A DNA stretch of 64,000 nt from Limnoglobus roseus (GCF_008254045.1 NZ_CP042425.1:8260163-8324162), one strand, 5' to 3'. Shown: positions 33,173 through 43,143, counted from the first letter of the stretch. Notes: generated from the sequence alone by a model not told the origin. A program made the numbers and translations.

Positions 33173-36100
33173 CTATTCCGCCACGGCGTGCGCCGGTTCT
33201 TGCGGCGCGACGCTCAAGGCCACTTCCTCGGCGTGCTTCTTCTCTTCCTCGTTCTTCGGCTTCGACGGGCCGTTGATGAGTTCGATCAGCGTCTGAATCG
33301 CCACGTAGAACGCCGGCACGAAGAACACGGCCAGCACCGTTGAGGAAATCATGCCGCCGAACACGGCCGTGCCGAGTGACCGCCGACTCGCCGCCCCCGC
33401 CCCCGTCGCGAACACCAGCGGGACCACCCCGAGGATGAACGCGATCGAAGTCATCAAGATCGGCCGGAACCGCATCCGCGCGGCCGTCGTCGCGGCCTCG
33501 CGGATCGACCTCCCGGCCATCCGCAATTCGCGGGCGAACTCGACGATCAGGATCGCATTCTTCGACGCCAGAGCGATGATGAGGACCACGCCGATCTGCG
33601 TGTAGATGTTATTGTCCAGGCCGCGGATCTTCACCCCGGCGACGACGCCGAAGATACCGAGCGGCACGACCAAGATCACGGCCAGCGGCAACAACCAACT
33701 TTCGTACTGGGCAGCCAGCACGAGGTACACGAGGAACACGGCCAGGCCAAAGACCACCACCGACTCGCTCAGGGTGAATTGGTAGCCGAGGATTTCGTGC
33801 GGTTGTGGGGCCAGCCGCTTCTCCTGGTGGGCGATCGACGTCCACTCGTAGCCCATCGTCTGCGGGAGGACCTGGCCGGCCGTCCGCTCCATCACGTCGA
33901 GAGCTTGCCCGGAGCTGAAACCGGGGGCCGTCCCACCGCTGATCGTGGCCGACGGGTACAGGTTGTACCGCATGATCGACTGCGGGCCAACGCGGACTTC
34001 GGCCGTCAACAGCGTCGCCAACGGCACGCGGTCGCCCCTCTGATTGCGGACTTCCAGACGGCGGAGCAACCGAGTGTCGCCGCGGAAGAAGGCGTCGGCC
34101 TGGACGCGGACCTGATACGTGCGGTCGAAGACGTTGAAGTCGTTCACATAGATCGAACCGAGGTTTGCTTGAAGCGCGGCGAACACATCGCTCAACAGTA
34201 CACCCATCTTCTCGGCCTTCACCCGGTCGATGTCGAGGTAAATCTGCGGCACGCCGGCCCGGAAGGTGCTCCGGATGGCCGGGGGTGGAAGGATCTCGGG
34301 GTTCTTGATCGCCTCGGTGATGATCGCCTGCGTCCGTTCTTGCAGCGTGTCCGAGCCGACGCCGCCCTTGTCCTCGATCTTCATCTCGAACCCGCCGGAG
34401 AAGCCAAGGCCCATGATCGACGGCGGGATGATCACGAAGATGTTCGCCTCTTTGAACCCGAACAGTTCGCCCTGGATGGCGTTCTTGAGCGCCGTCTGCG
34501 ACTCCTCCGGCTTCGTCCGCTGCGACCAGTCGGTCCAGGCGATGAACGCGGTCGCACCGTTCGGGGCCGCGGTGCCGTCGAGTAGCGACAGGCCGCCGAG
34601 TACGAACCAGTTCTCGACCATGCCCCGTTCCTTGTACCGGGCCAGCACCTCGTTCAGCTTGTCGGCCACTTCCCGCGTTCGTTCCAGCGAGGCCGAGTCC
34701 GGCAATTGCACGGCGACGATGACGTAACCCTGGTCTTCCTCGGGCAAAAAGCCAGTCGGAATGGCCCGGTACCAGTTCGTAGTGAGCACGCCCACCCCGA
34801 CGAACAGCACGAGTACGAGCCACCAGACCTTCACCAACTGACGGACGAACCAGTCGTACAGCCTCTCGACGGGCTTGTAGAAGAAGTCGAAGATCTTCGT
34901 GAAGAAGTTTTTGCCGGCGTGCGGTCGCAGATAGGCGGCGCACTGGGCTGGCTTAAGCGTGAGGGCGTTCACGGCGCTGATGACGGCCGTGGCCGCGATC
35001 GTCAGGGCGAACTGCCGGTACATTTGCCCCGTGATGCCGCCGAGGAAGGCGGTCGGGATGAACACGGCCAATAGCACGAAAGTAATGGCAATGACCGGCC
35101 CAGTGACCTCGTTCATCGCCTTGATCGTCGCATTCCGCGGCGATTCGCCGTTCTCGATGTGGTGGGCGGCGTTCTCGACGATCACGATGGCGTCGTCCAC
35201 GACGATGCCGATGGCCAGGATGAGGCCGAACAGCGTTAACAGGTTGATCGAGAACCCGAACAAGTACATGAACGCGAACGCGCCGATGATCGTGACCGGG
35301 ACCGTGGTCGCGGGCACGAGCAGTGCCCGCCAACTTTGCAGGAAGATCAGGATGACGATGAGGACCAGCCCGCCGGCTTCGAGGATCGTCGAGTAGACGT
35401 TCGTGATGGCCGAGTCCACGAACTTCGTGGTGTTGAACGGGATCGTGTACTCCATCCCCTTCGGCAGCGTCGGCCCGATGTCCTCCAACATCGTTTTCTC
35501 GACCCGCTTGGCCACGTCGAGCGCGTTCGAGCCGGGGAGTTGGTAGACGAGCAGGTTGGCGGCCGCCATGCCGGACCGCGTCTCGAACGAATCGTAAGTC
35601 TGGGCACCGAGTTCCACACGGGCGACGTCCCGAAGGTAAACGATCTGCCCCCCGGCCCCCGACTTCACCACGATCTCCTCGAACTGCCGCACGTCGGTCA
35701 GGCGGCCGAGGGTGGTCACGGTGAGTTGAAACGCCTGCCCGTTGCCGACCGGCGGCTGGCCGATTTGGCCGGTCGCGGCCTGCACGTTCTGGCGGGCGAG
35801 CGCGGCTTCGACGTCCTTCGTTGTCAGTCCCCGGGCGGCCATCTTGTCCGGGTCGATCCAGACCCGCATCGAGTAGTTACCGGCCCCCTTGACCGTCACC
35901 TCCCCGACGCCGGCGACGCGGCTGAGTTGGTCCCGGAGTTGAAGCGTGGCGAAATTCGACAGGAAGATCGGGGGGAACGTCTTATCCTGCGACGTGAGCG
36001 AAATCACGAGCAGGATGTTCGACGACTGTTTCTTGACCGTCACACCCTGCTGCCGGACTTCGGCCGGCAGGCGCGGCTGGGCGACCGCCAGCCGGTTCTG

Positions 36101-36424
36101 CACGAGAACCTGGGCGGTGTCGAGGTTCGTGCCGATCTCGAAAGTGATCGTCAGTTGGTACGACCCGTCGGCCGAACTCGTCGAGGACATGTACATCATG
36201 TTCTCGACGCCGTTGACCTCCTGCTCGAGCGGGGCGGCGACGGTGTCGGCGACGATTTTCGCGTTCGCGCCGGGGTAGCTCGTCGTGACGATGACCGTCG
36301 GCGGCGTGATCGACGGGTACTGCTCGATCGGTAGCCGCTGGAGGGCGACGACGCCGAAGAGCATGGTGAGGATCGCGAGGACGTTCGCAAAAATCGGGCG
36401 GTCGATGAAGAAACGAGAGATCAT
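33173..36424 (-). CDS. RND-family multidrug efflux transporter (HAE1/AcrB type)
   Basis: The 1083-residue inner-membrane pump starts MISRFFIDRPIFANVLAI, the first helix typical of HAE1 transporters, and has normal length with 12 predicted helices and two large periplasmic loops. The proton-relay aspartates are present in TM4 (GIVVDDAIVIVENAAHH). The porter region has QNRLAVAQPRLPAEV and the C-terminal half GVVLIIALASKNAILIVEFA. It works with a membrane fusion protein (the next gene upstream, 36470-37822) and an outer-membrane channel that is not in the window. The pair is separated by 45 bases and transcribed together. Substrates cannot be deduced. Confidence 0.95.
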   Translation of the reverse strand: MISRFFIDRPIFANVLAILTMLFGVVALQRLPIEQYPSITPPTVIVTTSYPGANAKIVADTVAAPLEQEVNGVENMMYMSSTSSADGSYQLTITFEIGTNLDTAQVLVQNRLAVAQPRLPAEVRQQGVTVKKQSSNILLVISLTSQDKTFPPIFLSNFATLQLRDQLSRVAGVGEVTVKGAGNYSMRVWIDPDKMAARGLTTKDVEAALARQNVQAATGQIGQPPVGNGQAFQLTVTTLGRLTDVRQFEEIVVKSGAGGQIVYLRDVARVELGAQTYDSFETRSGMAAANLLVYQLPGSNALDVAKRVEKTMLEDIGPTLPKGMEYTIPFNTTKFVDSAITNVYSTILEAGGLVLIVILIFLQSWRALLVPATTVPVTIIGAFAFMYLFGFSINLLTLFGLILAIGIVVDDAIVIVENAAHHIENGESPRNATIKAMNEVTGPVIAITFVLLAVFIPTAFLGGITGQMYRQFALTIAATAVISAVNALTLKPAQCAAYLRPHAGKNFFTKIFDFFYKPVERLYDWFVRQLVKVWWLVLVLFVGVGVLTTNWYRAIPTGFLPEEDQGYVIVAVQLPDSASLERTREVADKLNEVLARYKERGMVENWFVLGGLSLLDGTAAPNGATAFIAWTDWSQRTKPEESQTALKNAIQGELFGFKEANIFVIIPPSIMGLGFSGGFEMKIEDKGGVGSDTLQERTQAIITEAIKNPEILPPPAIRSTFRAGVPQIYLDIDRVKAEKMGVLLSDVFAALQANLGSIYVNDFNVFDRTYQVRVQADAFFRGDTRLLRRLEVRNQRGDRVPLATLLTAEVRVGPQSIMRYNLYPSATISGGTAPGFSSGQALDVMERTAGQVLPQTMGYEWTSIAHQEKRLAPQPHEILGYQFTLSESVVVFGLAVFLVYLVLAAQYESWLLPLAVILVVPLGIFGVVAGVKIRGLDNNIYTQIGVVLIIALASKNAILIVEFARELRMAGRSIREAATTAARMRFRPILMTSIAFILGVVPLVFATGAGAASRRSLGTAVFGGMISSTVLAVFFVPAFYVAIQTLIELINGPSKPKNEEEKKHAEEVALSVAPQEPAHAVAE

Positions 36425-36469
36425 AAGGTCCGAGCCGAGGTTGAGGGGGCGGTTCCAGGGGCGGTGGCA

Positions 36470-37822
36470 CTACTTCGCGGGCGGCGGCGGTTGGAGCGCC
36501 CACAACTCAGGCTTAACTTCCATCCCCGGACGGACGATCTTCTGAAGGCCGTTCACCACGATGCGGTCCCCCGCTGCCAGCCCCGTCTCGATCGCCACGA
36601 CCGCGAGGGCCGACTTGGGGGGCAACGGCTTCCCGACCGACCCGTCAAGCATCTTCTGCTCGGCCGGCGGGTTGAGCATCCACGGCGGAGTTGGCGCGAC
36701 TCCCGCCGGGGCAACCTTCCACACGACCTGCGGCTGCACGGTCACGATCCGCTTCTGGGCGATGCCGTTTTCACCAATGACGAAGACGTAACGGCCCTCC
36801 TGCCCAGTCATCAAGGCGTCCTCCGGGATGACGGGCATCACGCGCGGCGAGCCGACGGGGACGCGAACCTTGGAGTACAGGCCGGGGTAGAGGAGGCGGG
36901 ACCTGCCGTTGCCGGCGAGCGGGTTCTTGAGGCGGCCGCGGATTCGGACCGTGCCGGTGCCGGTGTCCACCCGGTTCTCGCGGAAGTCAATCATGCCGGA
37001 ATACGGGTAGCCGAGGTCGTTCGCAACGCCGACTTCCATTGCGGCCTGGACCGCGTCCGCCGTCGCCGATGCGTTTTGAGCGGAACGGAGGTACTCGACC
37101 AGGTCGCGCTCGGCCGCGTCAAAGTACACGTAGAGTTCGTCCATCCGCACGATGGTCGTCAACAGCGTCGTTTCGCTCTGACCGACGAGGTTGCCTTGCG
37201 TCACGAGCGTGCGGTTAATCAGCCCGCCGATCGGGGCCTTGATCTGGGTGTACTCGAGTTCGAGTTTCGCCGTGCGGAGGGCGGCTTCGCCGGCCTGCTC
37301 GTTGGCCAGGGCCGTCTGTAACTGCGCCTGGTTCGCGGCGAGGGTGGCGACGGCCTTGTCCTTATCGGTCTGGGCACTGGCGTTGCCGAGATCGGTCTGC
37401 CGCTTGAGTTCCGTCTCGGCCAGTTTGATCTGGGCCTTCGCGTTGGCGATGTCGGCCACGGCTCGGGCGATGTCGGCCTGAGCCTTCGCGACGCCAGCCT
37501 CGTACTCCCGCGGGTCGATGGAATACAGGGCCGCCCCCTTCTCCACCTCAAGGCCTTCCTTGAAGTGAATTTTATCCAGGTAGCCCTTCACGCGGGCCTT
37601 CACTTGCACCATCTCTACGGCGTCGAGGTAGCCGTTGTACTCGAAGTAATTCTGGACCGAGTACATGGCCGGTTGAAGGACCGATACGGCCGGCGGCGGC
37701 GGGGCCTGCGGTGCGGCCTTTTGCCCCTGGCAACCAAAGGTCAGAGCAATCAGCGAAACAAGGCCGACCCGGCTCCACGGTCGGAATCGGGACTGCGAAT
37801 GGGCGGATGGATACGTGCGCAT
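36470..37822 (-). CDS. RND efflux membrane fusion lipoprotein
   Basis: The 450-residue periplasmic adaptor has a lipoprotein-type signal (LVSLIALTFGC, Cys about 31). It then shows the barrel-sandwich/lipoyl entry (VKARVKGYLDKIHFKEGLEVEKG) and a long alpha hairpin (about 105-185, Ala/Gln-rich coil). YTQIKAPIGGLINRTL and the beta-barrel and membrane-proximal domains follow. A Pro-rich insert near residues 375-405 (PTPPWMLNPPAEQ) is longer than in AcrA or MexA. ATG 37822 is chosen; a TTG three codons upstream has a slightly better-placed GGAG and is possible. It is the first gene of the efflux pair. Confidence 0.9.
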   Translation of the reverse strand: MRTYPSAHSQSRFRPWSRVGLVSLIALTFGCQGQKAAPQAPPPPAVSVLQPAMYSVQNYFEYNGYLDAVEMVQVKARVKGYLDKIHFKEGLEVEKGAALYSIDPREYEAGVAKAQADIARAVADIANAKAQIKLAETELKRQTDLGNASAQTDKDKAVATLAANQAQLQTALANEQAGEAALRTAKLELEYTQIKAPIGGLINRTLVTQGNLVGQSETTLLTTIVRMDELYVYFDAAERDLVEYLRSAQNASATADAVQAAMEVGVANDLGYPYSGMIDFRENRVDTGTGTVRIRGRLKNPLAGNGRSRLLYPGLYSKVRVPVGSPRVMPVIPEDALMTGQEGRYVFVIGENGIAQKRIVTVQPQVVWKVAPAGVAPTPPWMLNPPAEQKMLDGSVGKPLPPKSALAVVAIETGLAAGDRIVVNGLQKIVRPGMEVKPELWALQPPPPAK

Positions 37823-37924
37823 GAAAAGCAATACCCTGGAACTCCGCCCGACTTACAGGCAGGCGACTGCGGTCATGATACGTCTCGGCTCGACGCCGGA
37901 ATACCTTACCCAACCCTGGCGGCG

Positions 37925-38596
37925 TCAGTCCAGGCGATCCGACGTGTGTCGAGCTTCGACCGCGGCGAGTAACTTTGACGCAAGTTCTGATCGGGTAACG
38001 CGATGGTACGTTTCACCGGCCCCGAGGTACGCCCAGTCTTTCATCCCGTCGAGGGTGTTCGCCACCATCAGGTCGGCCCCGGAGTGGGTGCGCGACCGCT
38101 CGGCGATGTCGAGCAACTCGGCCTCCGTCACACCGACTTCGAGTTTGAACTTCACGAGGGTACCGGCGAAGTGCCAGACGGTGCGGACCTTGTCGATCAG
38201 CTTCGGGGCGGGCGTCAGTCTCAACCACAGGTCGGCGTGGTGGCCCTTCACCTTGCCGGCCGACACGTCTACGAACGCCTCCCCTTTCTTCGCGAAGGTG
38301 CCGACGACGTGGTAGTCGTTCACCGCCGCGGCATGGACGATGGCGTCGAACCCGCCGCCGGGAATCGCACCGGCCATCAGCGATTCGAGGTCTTCGAACG
38401 TGCGGTAAGACTGAACGCAGAGGGCGTGCCCGGCTTCGACCACATCGGGGTGCGACGTGAACAGCGTGACGGCGTGGCCGTACTCGGCGGCCTTCGTCGC
38501 AATGGTCGCACCGGTGCGACCGCTGAAGATGTTGGTGATGCACCGCACGCGGTCGATCGGCGTCTGAGTGTTGCCGGCCGTGACTAAGATGTTCAT
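37925..38596 (-). CDS. coaB: Stand-alone phosphopantothenate-cysteine ligase (CoaB-like)
   Basis: The 223-residue protein matches the CoaB half of Dfp. It has VTAGNTQTPIDRVRCITNIF, SGRTGATIA, VHAAAVNDY, and the late KLIDKVRTV motif, where Lys contacts substrate. It would join 4-phosphopantothenate and cysteine using CTP or ATP in coenzyme A synthesis. No CoaC decarboxylase domain is fused, so the organism must encode CoaC elsewhere. It is somewhat short (E. coli CoaB domain about 220), so complete. ATG 38596 lies in a divergent gap of 57 bases with the SDR gene. Confidence 0.78.
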   Translation of the reverse strand: MNILVTAGNTQTPIDRVRCITNIFSGRTGATIATKAAEYGHAVTLFTSHPDVVEAGHALCVQSYRTFEDLESLMAGAIPGGGFDAIVHAAAVNDYHVVGTFAKKGEAFVDVSAGKVKGHHADLWLRLTPAPKLIDKVRTVWHFAGTLVKFKLEVGVTEAELLDIAERSRTHSGADLMVANTLDGMKDWAYLGAGETYHRVTRSELASKLLAAVEARHTSDRLD

Positions 38597-38653
38597 GCGG
38601 ATCACGATACCCCGGCCCGCGAGATCGGGCCAGACGTTCCGGGTGCAAGGCCG

Positions 38654-39421
38654 ATGTCAACGAATCGCGTCGCGGTGGTCACGGGCAGCGGCAAAAAGCG
38701 GGTCGGGGCGGTCGTCGCCGAGGCGCTGGCCGCCCGCGGGTACGATATCGCCGTGCACTACCGCAGTTCCGCGGCGGAAGCGGAAGAAACAGCCACGTCC
38801 CTCCGCCGGCACGGGGTCGCGGTGCAGACCTTCCCGGCGGACCTGCAAGACGAAGGGACGGTGCGTGGCCTGGTGGACGCCGTCTTGCACCAGCTCGGCC
38901 GCATCGACGTGCTGGTGAACTGCGCCGCCATCTGGGAGCGCAAGCCGCTCGAAGAGGTGACGGCCGAGGACGTCCGCCGGCACTTCGACACGAACGCCCT
39001 CGGCACGTTCCTGATGTGCCAGCACGTCGGCCTCGCAATGGTGAAGCAACCGATCGGCGGCGTGATCGTGAACGTCGGCGACTGGGCCGAGGTGCGGCCG
39101 TACCTCGGCTACGCCGCGTACTTCCCGAGCAAGGGAGCGGTGTCCGCGATCACCCGCAGTCTCGCCGTGGAGTTGGGGACGCGGAACCCGAAGGTGCGTG
39201 TGAACGCCGTGCTGCCGGGGCCGGTGATGTTGCCGCCGGACATGCCCGCGGACGAACGGCGGCAAGTGATCGACGCCACGCTGGTCAAGCGCGAGGGCAC
39301 GCCGCAACACGTCGCGCAGGCGGTGCTGTCGCTGGTCGAGAACGACTTCCTGACCGGCGTGCTGCTGCCGGTGGACGGCGGGCGAACGGTGTTCGCGGGT
39401 GACGGCGACAGTCCGGCTTGA
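38654..39421 (+). CDS. Short-chain dehydrogenase/reductase, pteridine-reductase-like
   Basis: The 255-residue enzyme has a TGSGKKRVG cofactor loop (TGxxxxxG), VNCAAIW, and the catalytic YxxxK as AAYFPSKGAV. The usual catalytic Ser is replaced: the sequence VNVGDWAEVRPYLGY has Asp where FabG has Ser, as in pteridine reductases. An Arg in the HYRSSAAEAE segment suggests NADPH. It likely reduces pteridine or a carbonyl in an NADPH-dependent way. It is divergent from coaB and ends 32 bases before the haem-motif protein gene, possibly its operon partner. Confidence 0.78.
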   Translation: MSTNRVAVVTGSGKKRVGAVVAEALAARGYDIAVHYRSSAAEAEETATSLRRHGVAVQTFPADLQDEGTVRGLVDAVLHQLGRIDVLVNCAAIWERKPLEEVTAEDVRRHFDTNALGTFLMCQHVGLAMVKQPIGGVIVNVGDWAEVRPYLGYAAYFPSKGAVSAITRSLAVELGTRNPKVRVNAVLPGPVMLPPDMPADERRQVIDATLVKREGTPQHVAQAVLSLVENDFLTGVLLPVDGGRTVFAGDGDSPA

Positions 39422-39453
39422 CCCGTCGACGGTCGAAGTTATAACCCCACACC

Positions 39454-40509
39454 ATGAACCGATCCTCTTCGTGGGCCGTCGCGATCCTACTCCTCGCTGG
39501 GCTGCCAGCTCTGGCGGAACCGCCCGCGGTGAAGGCCGTTCTGCTCGACGACCTGAGCATCCTGGAAGGAACGGTCCAGGAATTCGACGGCGGGTTCGTG
39601 CGCGTCACGCCGGCTACCGGGGCGGCGAAGGTTCTCTCGGGCAAGTCCATCACCTACGTCGGCGATTCCCGTGACAAGGTCTACGACTTCGTCGCGAGCA
39701 AGGCCAACATCGGCACGGCCGACGGTTCCCTGAAGCTCGCCGGCTGGTGCGAGAAGGTCGGCATGACCGATCGGGCGTTGAGCCACGCGCGAGCGGCGGC
39801 CGCATTAGCCCCGACCGACTCGATTGTGCGTGAGGCGGTCGTGAAGTTGGAGAAAGCGGTCGCGGCCAAGCCACGCACCGACCCGGCCGTGAAGCCTGCC
39901 GCCGCGACAGCACCGACGACGGAGAAAGGCCCGCCGCAAGTTGCGGAGTTGCCCGCCGACGCGGGGATCGTGTTCGCGTCGAAGGTGCAGCCCGTCTTGT
40001 TGAACCAGTGTGCCAACTGTCACGCGCAGAAGGGTCACACCGGGGCGTTCAAGCTCACCCGCATCGCGGAGGGCTACACGAACCCGGAAGCGACGGCGGC
40101 CAACCTGAAGGCGACCGCGGGACAACTAAACCGCGACAACCCGACGACCAGTCCGCTGCTCACCTACTCGCTGACGACCCACGGCGGGCAGAAGTTGGCG
40201 GCCTTCGGCGACCGCCAGCGGCCGGCGTTCCAACACCTCGAAACCTGGGTGCTGGCGGTGCTGCCGAAGGCGACGGGCAAAGGGTTCGCCGGCAACTGGG
40301 CACCCAAGGCGGCCGCAGTTCCGGAAGCAGAACCCGTGAGCCTGCCCGGTGCTATCGTCGGCACGTCGGCGCAGCCGGTGGTGGCGAAGCCGTTTGCCCC
40401 GCCCGCCCCGGTCGCGGTGCCGCCCGCAGCGGTGCCGCCGAAGAGTAATTCGCGCGACCCGTTCGACCCCGGCCGCTTCAACAGCCTGCCGAAGAAGGCC
40501 GAAAAGTGA
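39454..40509 (+). CDS. Secreted protein with a single c-type haem motif
   Basis: The 351-residue protein has a signal peptide (MNRSSSWAVAILLLAGLPALA) and an N-terminal beta-rich domain (about 25-70). A helical region and one CANCH haem c motif (NQCANCHAQKG, about residue 188) follow. Then a Pro/Ala-rich C-terminal stretch and an RDPFDPGRFN tail appear. Planctomycetes have many such proteins with one CxxCH of the type used in DUF1549/PSD1 cytochromes. It probably carries haem in the periplasm; partner and electron route are unknown. Confidence 0.75.
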   Translation: MNRSSSWAVAILLLAGLPALAEPPAVKAVLLDDLSILEGTVQEFDGGFVRVTPATGAAKVLSGKSITYVGDSRDKVYDFVASKANIGTADGSLKLAGWCEKVGMTDRALSHARAAAALAPTDSIVREAVVKLEKAVAAKPRTDPAVKPAAATAPTTEKGPPQVAELPADAGIVFASKVQPVLLNQCANCHAQKGHTGAFKLTRIAEGYTNPEATAANLKATAGQLNRDNPTTSPLLTYSLTTHGGQKLAAFGDRQRPAFQHLETWVLAVLPKATGKGFAGNWAPKAAAVPEAEPVSLPGAIVGTSAQPVVAKPFAPPAPVAVPPAAVPPKSNSRDPFDPGRFNSLPKKAEK

Positions 40510-40563
40510 CGAAAGCCCGCCGGTCGCGGCACCGTGGGAATCGGCTTCTTGTATGATGCGGGT

Positions 40564-41448
40564 ATGAGCTTCCTCGACCGCTTCGCCGCCGCCGCGACCC
40601 CACCGAATCCCGCCTCGCTGCAACTCCTCTTCGCCGCCGACCTGCTGGACCTCACCGCCGAGGCACTGACGGCCGCGGTTCGCGATTACCACCCGAGCCT
40701 GTCCGCCGCGACCATCGATCTCGTTCCGGCCGGCGAACTGCCGGCCGCCGCCACAGGTATCACGCCCGACGGCCCGCCGCCGCTGTTGCTAGGCCTCGCC
40801 GCGTGGGGCGAGCACGTCGTGAAGATCGTGGCGTTCGATTCACCGATGCCGCCGAACGCGGTCGAGAGCAGCCTCCGCCCGGCCCTGCTGCCGCCGGAGT
40901 TCAAGGAGCAAGTTCGCCGGCACCGCGCCCACGCCCTGCTCTACTACGCCGGCCGGCACGCCGAACCGTTGGAGCAACTCGTCGCCGTTAGTTGCGTGGC
41001 CGGGGCGATGGCGCACCTCGGCACGATCGCCACACTGAACGAGGAAGCCCGTGCGGCCGTTGCCAGCTTCGCGCTGCTGCCCGACGACGACGGCGAGGAC
41101 ATGCTCGCGAGCCTCCGCGGGCTGCCGATCCCGTTCCTCTTCGGCGGCTTCGTGAAGATGGAACTGACCGACGTGCCCGGCGTCTGGCTGCGCACCTTCG
41201 CCTGTCAGCGACTCGGGTTGCCGAACCTGGCGTACCACTCGCCGGGCCACGCGGACGGCGAGCGGGTGTTCCATCTCTTCAGCGGCATCCTCGGCTACCT
41301 CCGCGAAACCGGCCTCGCCTTCGAACCGGGGGAGTTGGTCCGCGTCGATGAAGCCACGTCGATCCGCGTGCGCGAGCCGGAACCGAAGGAATGGTGGCTC
41401 GACAGTGACGGCCCGCTCTGGGTGCTCGAACCGGCGGAGGCATCATGA
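40564..41448 (+). CDS. Cytosolic protein of DUF4261-like type
   Basis: The 294-residue protein has no signal peptide. Features include AWGEHVVKIVAFDSPMP, RRHRAHALLYYAG and RTFACQRLGLPNLAYHSPGH, which recall the DUF4261 family. The function of that family is unknown. ATG 40564 was chosen because the protein opens MSFLDRF; a GTG at 40534 is possible, and its ribosome site is weak. Its stop overlaps the ATG of the TPR gene (ATGA), so they are cotranscribed. Confidence 0.65.
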   Translation: MSFLDRFAAAATPPNPASLQLLFAADLLDLTAEALTAAVRDYHPSLSAATIDLVPAGELPAAATGITPDGPPPLLLGLAAWGEHVVKIVAFDSPMPPNAVESSLRPALLPPEFKEQVRRHRAHALLYYAGRHAEPLEQLVAVSCVAGAMAHLGTIATLNEEARAAVASFALLPDDDGEDMLASLRGLPIPFLFGGFVKMELTDVPGVWLRTFACQRLGLPNLAYHSPGHADGERVFHLFSGILGYLRETGLAFEPGELVRVDEATSIRVREPEPKEWWLDSDGPLWVLEPAEAS

Positions 41449-42656
41449 CCCGTCTCGCGTCCTTGTTCTTGCTCGCCGTCACGGCGGCCCCCTCGTTCGC
41501 AGGGCTGTACTACTCCGGCGAGGTCACGAACCCGCTGCCGGCGAAGTGGCGGGGGTTTCTGATGGACCATCGGATGCTCCGGGCGCTGACATCGCCGAAG
41601 GCCGTCACGCCGATTCACGACGGCTACGCGGCCGCGCTCACCGAACTGGAAAGTGCGGCCGCTTCGCGGATGCTGACCGCCGACGAGACGGCCGACCGCG
41701 GGGCGTTGCTCGTCCGCTTCGGCAAGGCCGAGAAGGCGGTCGAGGTGCTACGGCCGGCCGTTCGCGACAACCCGAAGCACTTCCGCCTCGCGGCCAACCT
41801 CGGCACCGCCTGGCAACTCGCCGGCGATCTCGCACAAGCGGAGGCCGCTCTGACGGAGGCCGTGATGCTCGCCCCGCCCGCGACGAAGGCCGCGGAGGAA
41901 GCGCACCTGAAACTCGTTCGCCTGCGCCGCAAGGAGGGGAAGAATCCTGCCGACGCCCCGGACGTGATCTTCGCGAAGGACGCGAACGCCGCCGTTGTGC
42001 AACAACTCGCGCTCTGGCTGCCGGGCGACGGCCGGTTGCTCTGGCAACTCGCGGAGATCGCGCACGCGGCCGGCGACGTGCGGACGGCCGCGAGCATTCT
42101 CGACGGCTGCGTCACCGAGTTCGGCATGAAGTCCGAGAGTCTTCGCAAAAAGCGGCAGCAGTGGCGGGCCGTCGTTGAGGAACTCGACAAGCGCGAGCAC
42201 GTTTCCGCCGATCGCGGCACGCTCGCGTTTCGGTCCGCCAGGCCACTGGCCCGCACCTTCGACGAGAGCAAACTGCCGCCGATCAACCCCGACGGCCCGA
42301 CGCCGCTGCCCTGGGCCGCCCTGGGCGAGACAACCATCGGCAAGAAGTTCGCCGTCAACCACCTGAAGTTCGTGGACAGGCTCGATGGCAAGCCGGTCTC
42401 GCTCGTCGGCTTCATCCGCCCGACCACGGCGGACGCGGAGTTGGAGGCGTTCTTGTTCACGGAGTTCCCCGTCGGCTGCTGGTTCTGCGAACTGCCCGAG
42501 CCGACTGGCATCGTGAGCGTGCAACTGGCGAAGGGCGAAGTGGCCGACGCCGTGAAGACGCCGGTGAAGATTATGGGCACCTTGAAACTGAACCGCGACG
42601 ACCCGGAAGCGTACCTGTTCAGCATCGTCGACGCGAAGGTCGGCGTGGCGGATTAA
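41445..42656 (+). CDS. Secreted TPR-type protein
   Basis: The 403-residue protein has a signal peptide (MTRLASLFLLAVTAAPSFAG). Helical tetratricopeptide-like repeats fill about residues 80-215 (AVEVLRPAVRDNPKHFRLAAN, then LAQAEAALTEAV). The C-terminal third is a beta domain (KPVSLVGFIRP, FPVGCWFCELPEP) with a Cys pair, resembling DUF3299-type periplasmic domains. A scaffold role at the envelope is plausible. It overlaps the upstream gene by 4 bases. Confidence 0.72.
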   Translation: MTRLASLFLLAVTAAPSFAGLYYSGEVTNPLPAKWRGFLMDHRMLRALTSPKAVTPIHDGYAAALTELESAAASRMLTADETADRGALLVRFGKAEKAVEVLRPAVRDNPKHFRLAANLGTAWQLAGDLAQAEAALTEAVMLAPPATKAAEEAHLKLVRLRRKEGKNPADAPDVIFAKDANAAVVQQLALWLPGDGRLLWQLAEIAHAAGDVRTAASILDGCVTEFGMKSESLRKKRQQWRAVVEELDKREHVSADRGTLAFRSARPLARTFDESKLPPINPDGPTPLPWAALGETTIGKKFAVNHLKFVDRLDGKPVSLVGFIRPTTADAELEAFLFTEFPVGCWFCELPEPTGIVSVQLAKGEVADAVKTPVKIMGTLKLNRDDPEAYLFSIVDAKVGVAD

Positions 42657-42722
42657 CTGCGTTGATTCTATTCTCGCGTGGCTCGTACCGACGGTACAAT
42701 GACCCCAATCAGGAGATCGCGG

Positions 42723-43142
42723 ATGCGGATTTTGAACGCGCTACTGCTCGGTCTGTTCCTCGCACTGCCCGCGACGGCGGACGATAAAGCCGACAAGCCG
42801 AAGCCACCGCTCGCCGGTGACTGGACGCTGGTCCGCGAGGCAACAGCCGGCGGCGAGTTGGCCGCGAAGTTGAAGGAGAACGTCGTCCGCGTCACCATCG
42901 ACGCCGACGCGATCACCGCCGGCCGACCCGCGGCGTACAAACTCGACGCCGACAAGAAGCAGATCGACGTGACCCTTGACGGCGGGCCGAAGGGCGAACA
43001 AGGCACGTACCCCGGCATCTACGAACTGGCCGGCGACGCCCTCAAGATTCACCTCGCACTGCCGGGCCAACCGCGGCCGACCGACTTCACGGCGAAGCCG
43101 ACGACAGTGCTTCTCGTGCTGACCAAGGGGAAGAAGGGCTAA
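42723..43142 (+). CDS. Secreted TIGR03067-type protein
   Basis: The 139-residue protein has a signal peptide (MRILNALLLGLFLALPATA) and then a lipocalin-like domain. Its motifs LAGDWTLVREATAGG, YKLDADKKQIDVTL, PGIYELAGDALKIHLA and RPTDF are those of TIGR03067, a domain family nearly restricted to planctomycetes. The role is unknown. ATG 42723 has AGGAG 8 bases upstream; the longer frame to 42678 would add a segment before the signal peptide. The GTG of the NYN gene lies one base past its stop. Confidence 0.82.
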   Translation: MRILNALLLGLFLALPATADDKADKPKPPLAGDWTLVREATAGGELAAKLKENVVRVTIDADAITAGRPAAYKLDADKKQIDVTLDGGPKGEQGTYPGIYELAGDALKIHLALPGQPRPTDFTAKPTTVLLVLTKGKKG

Positions 43143-43143
43143 C

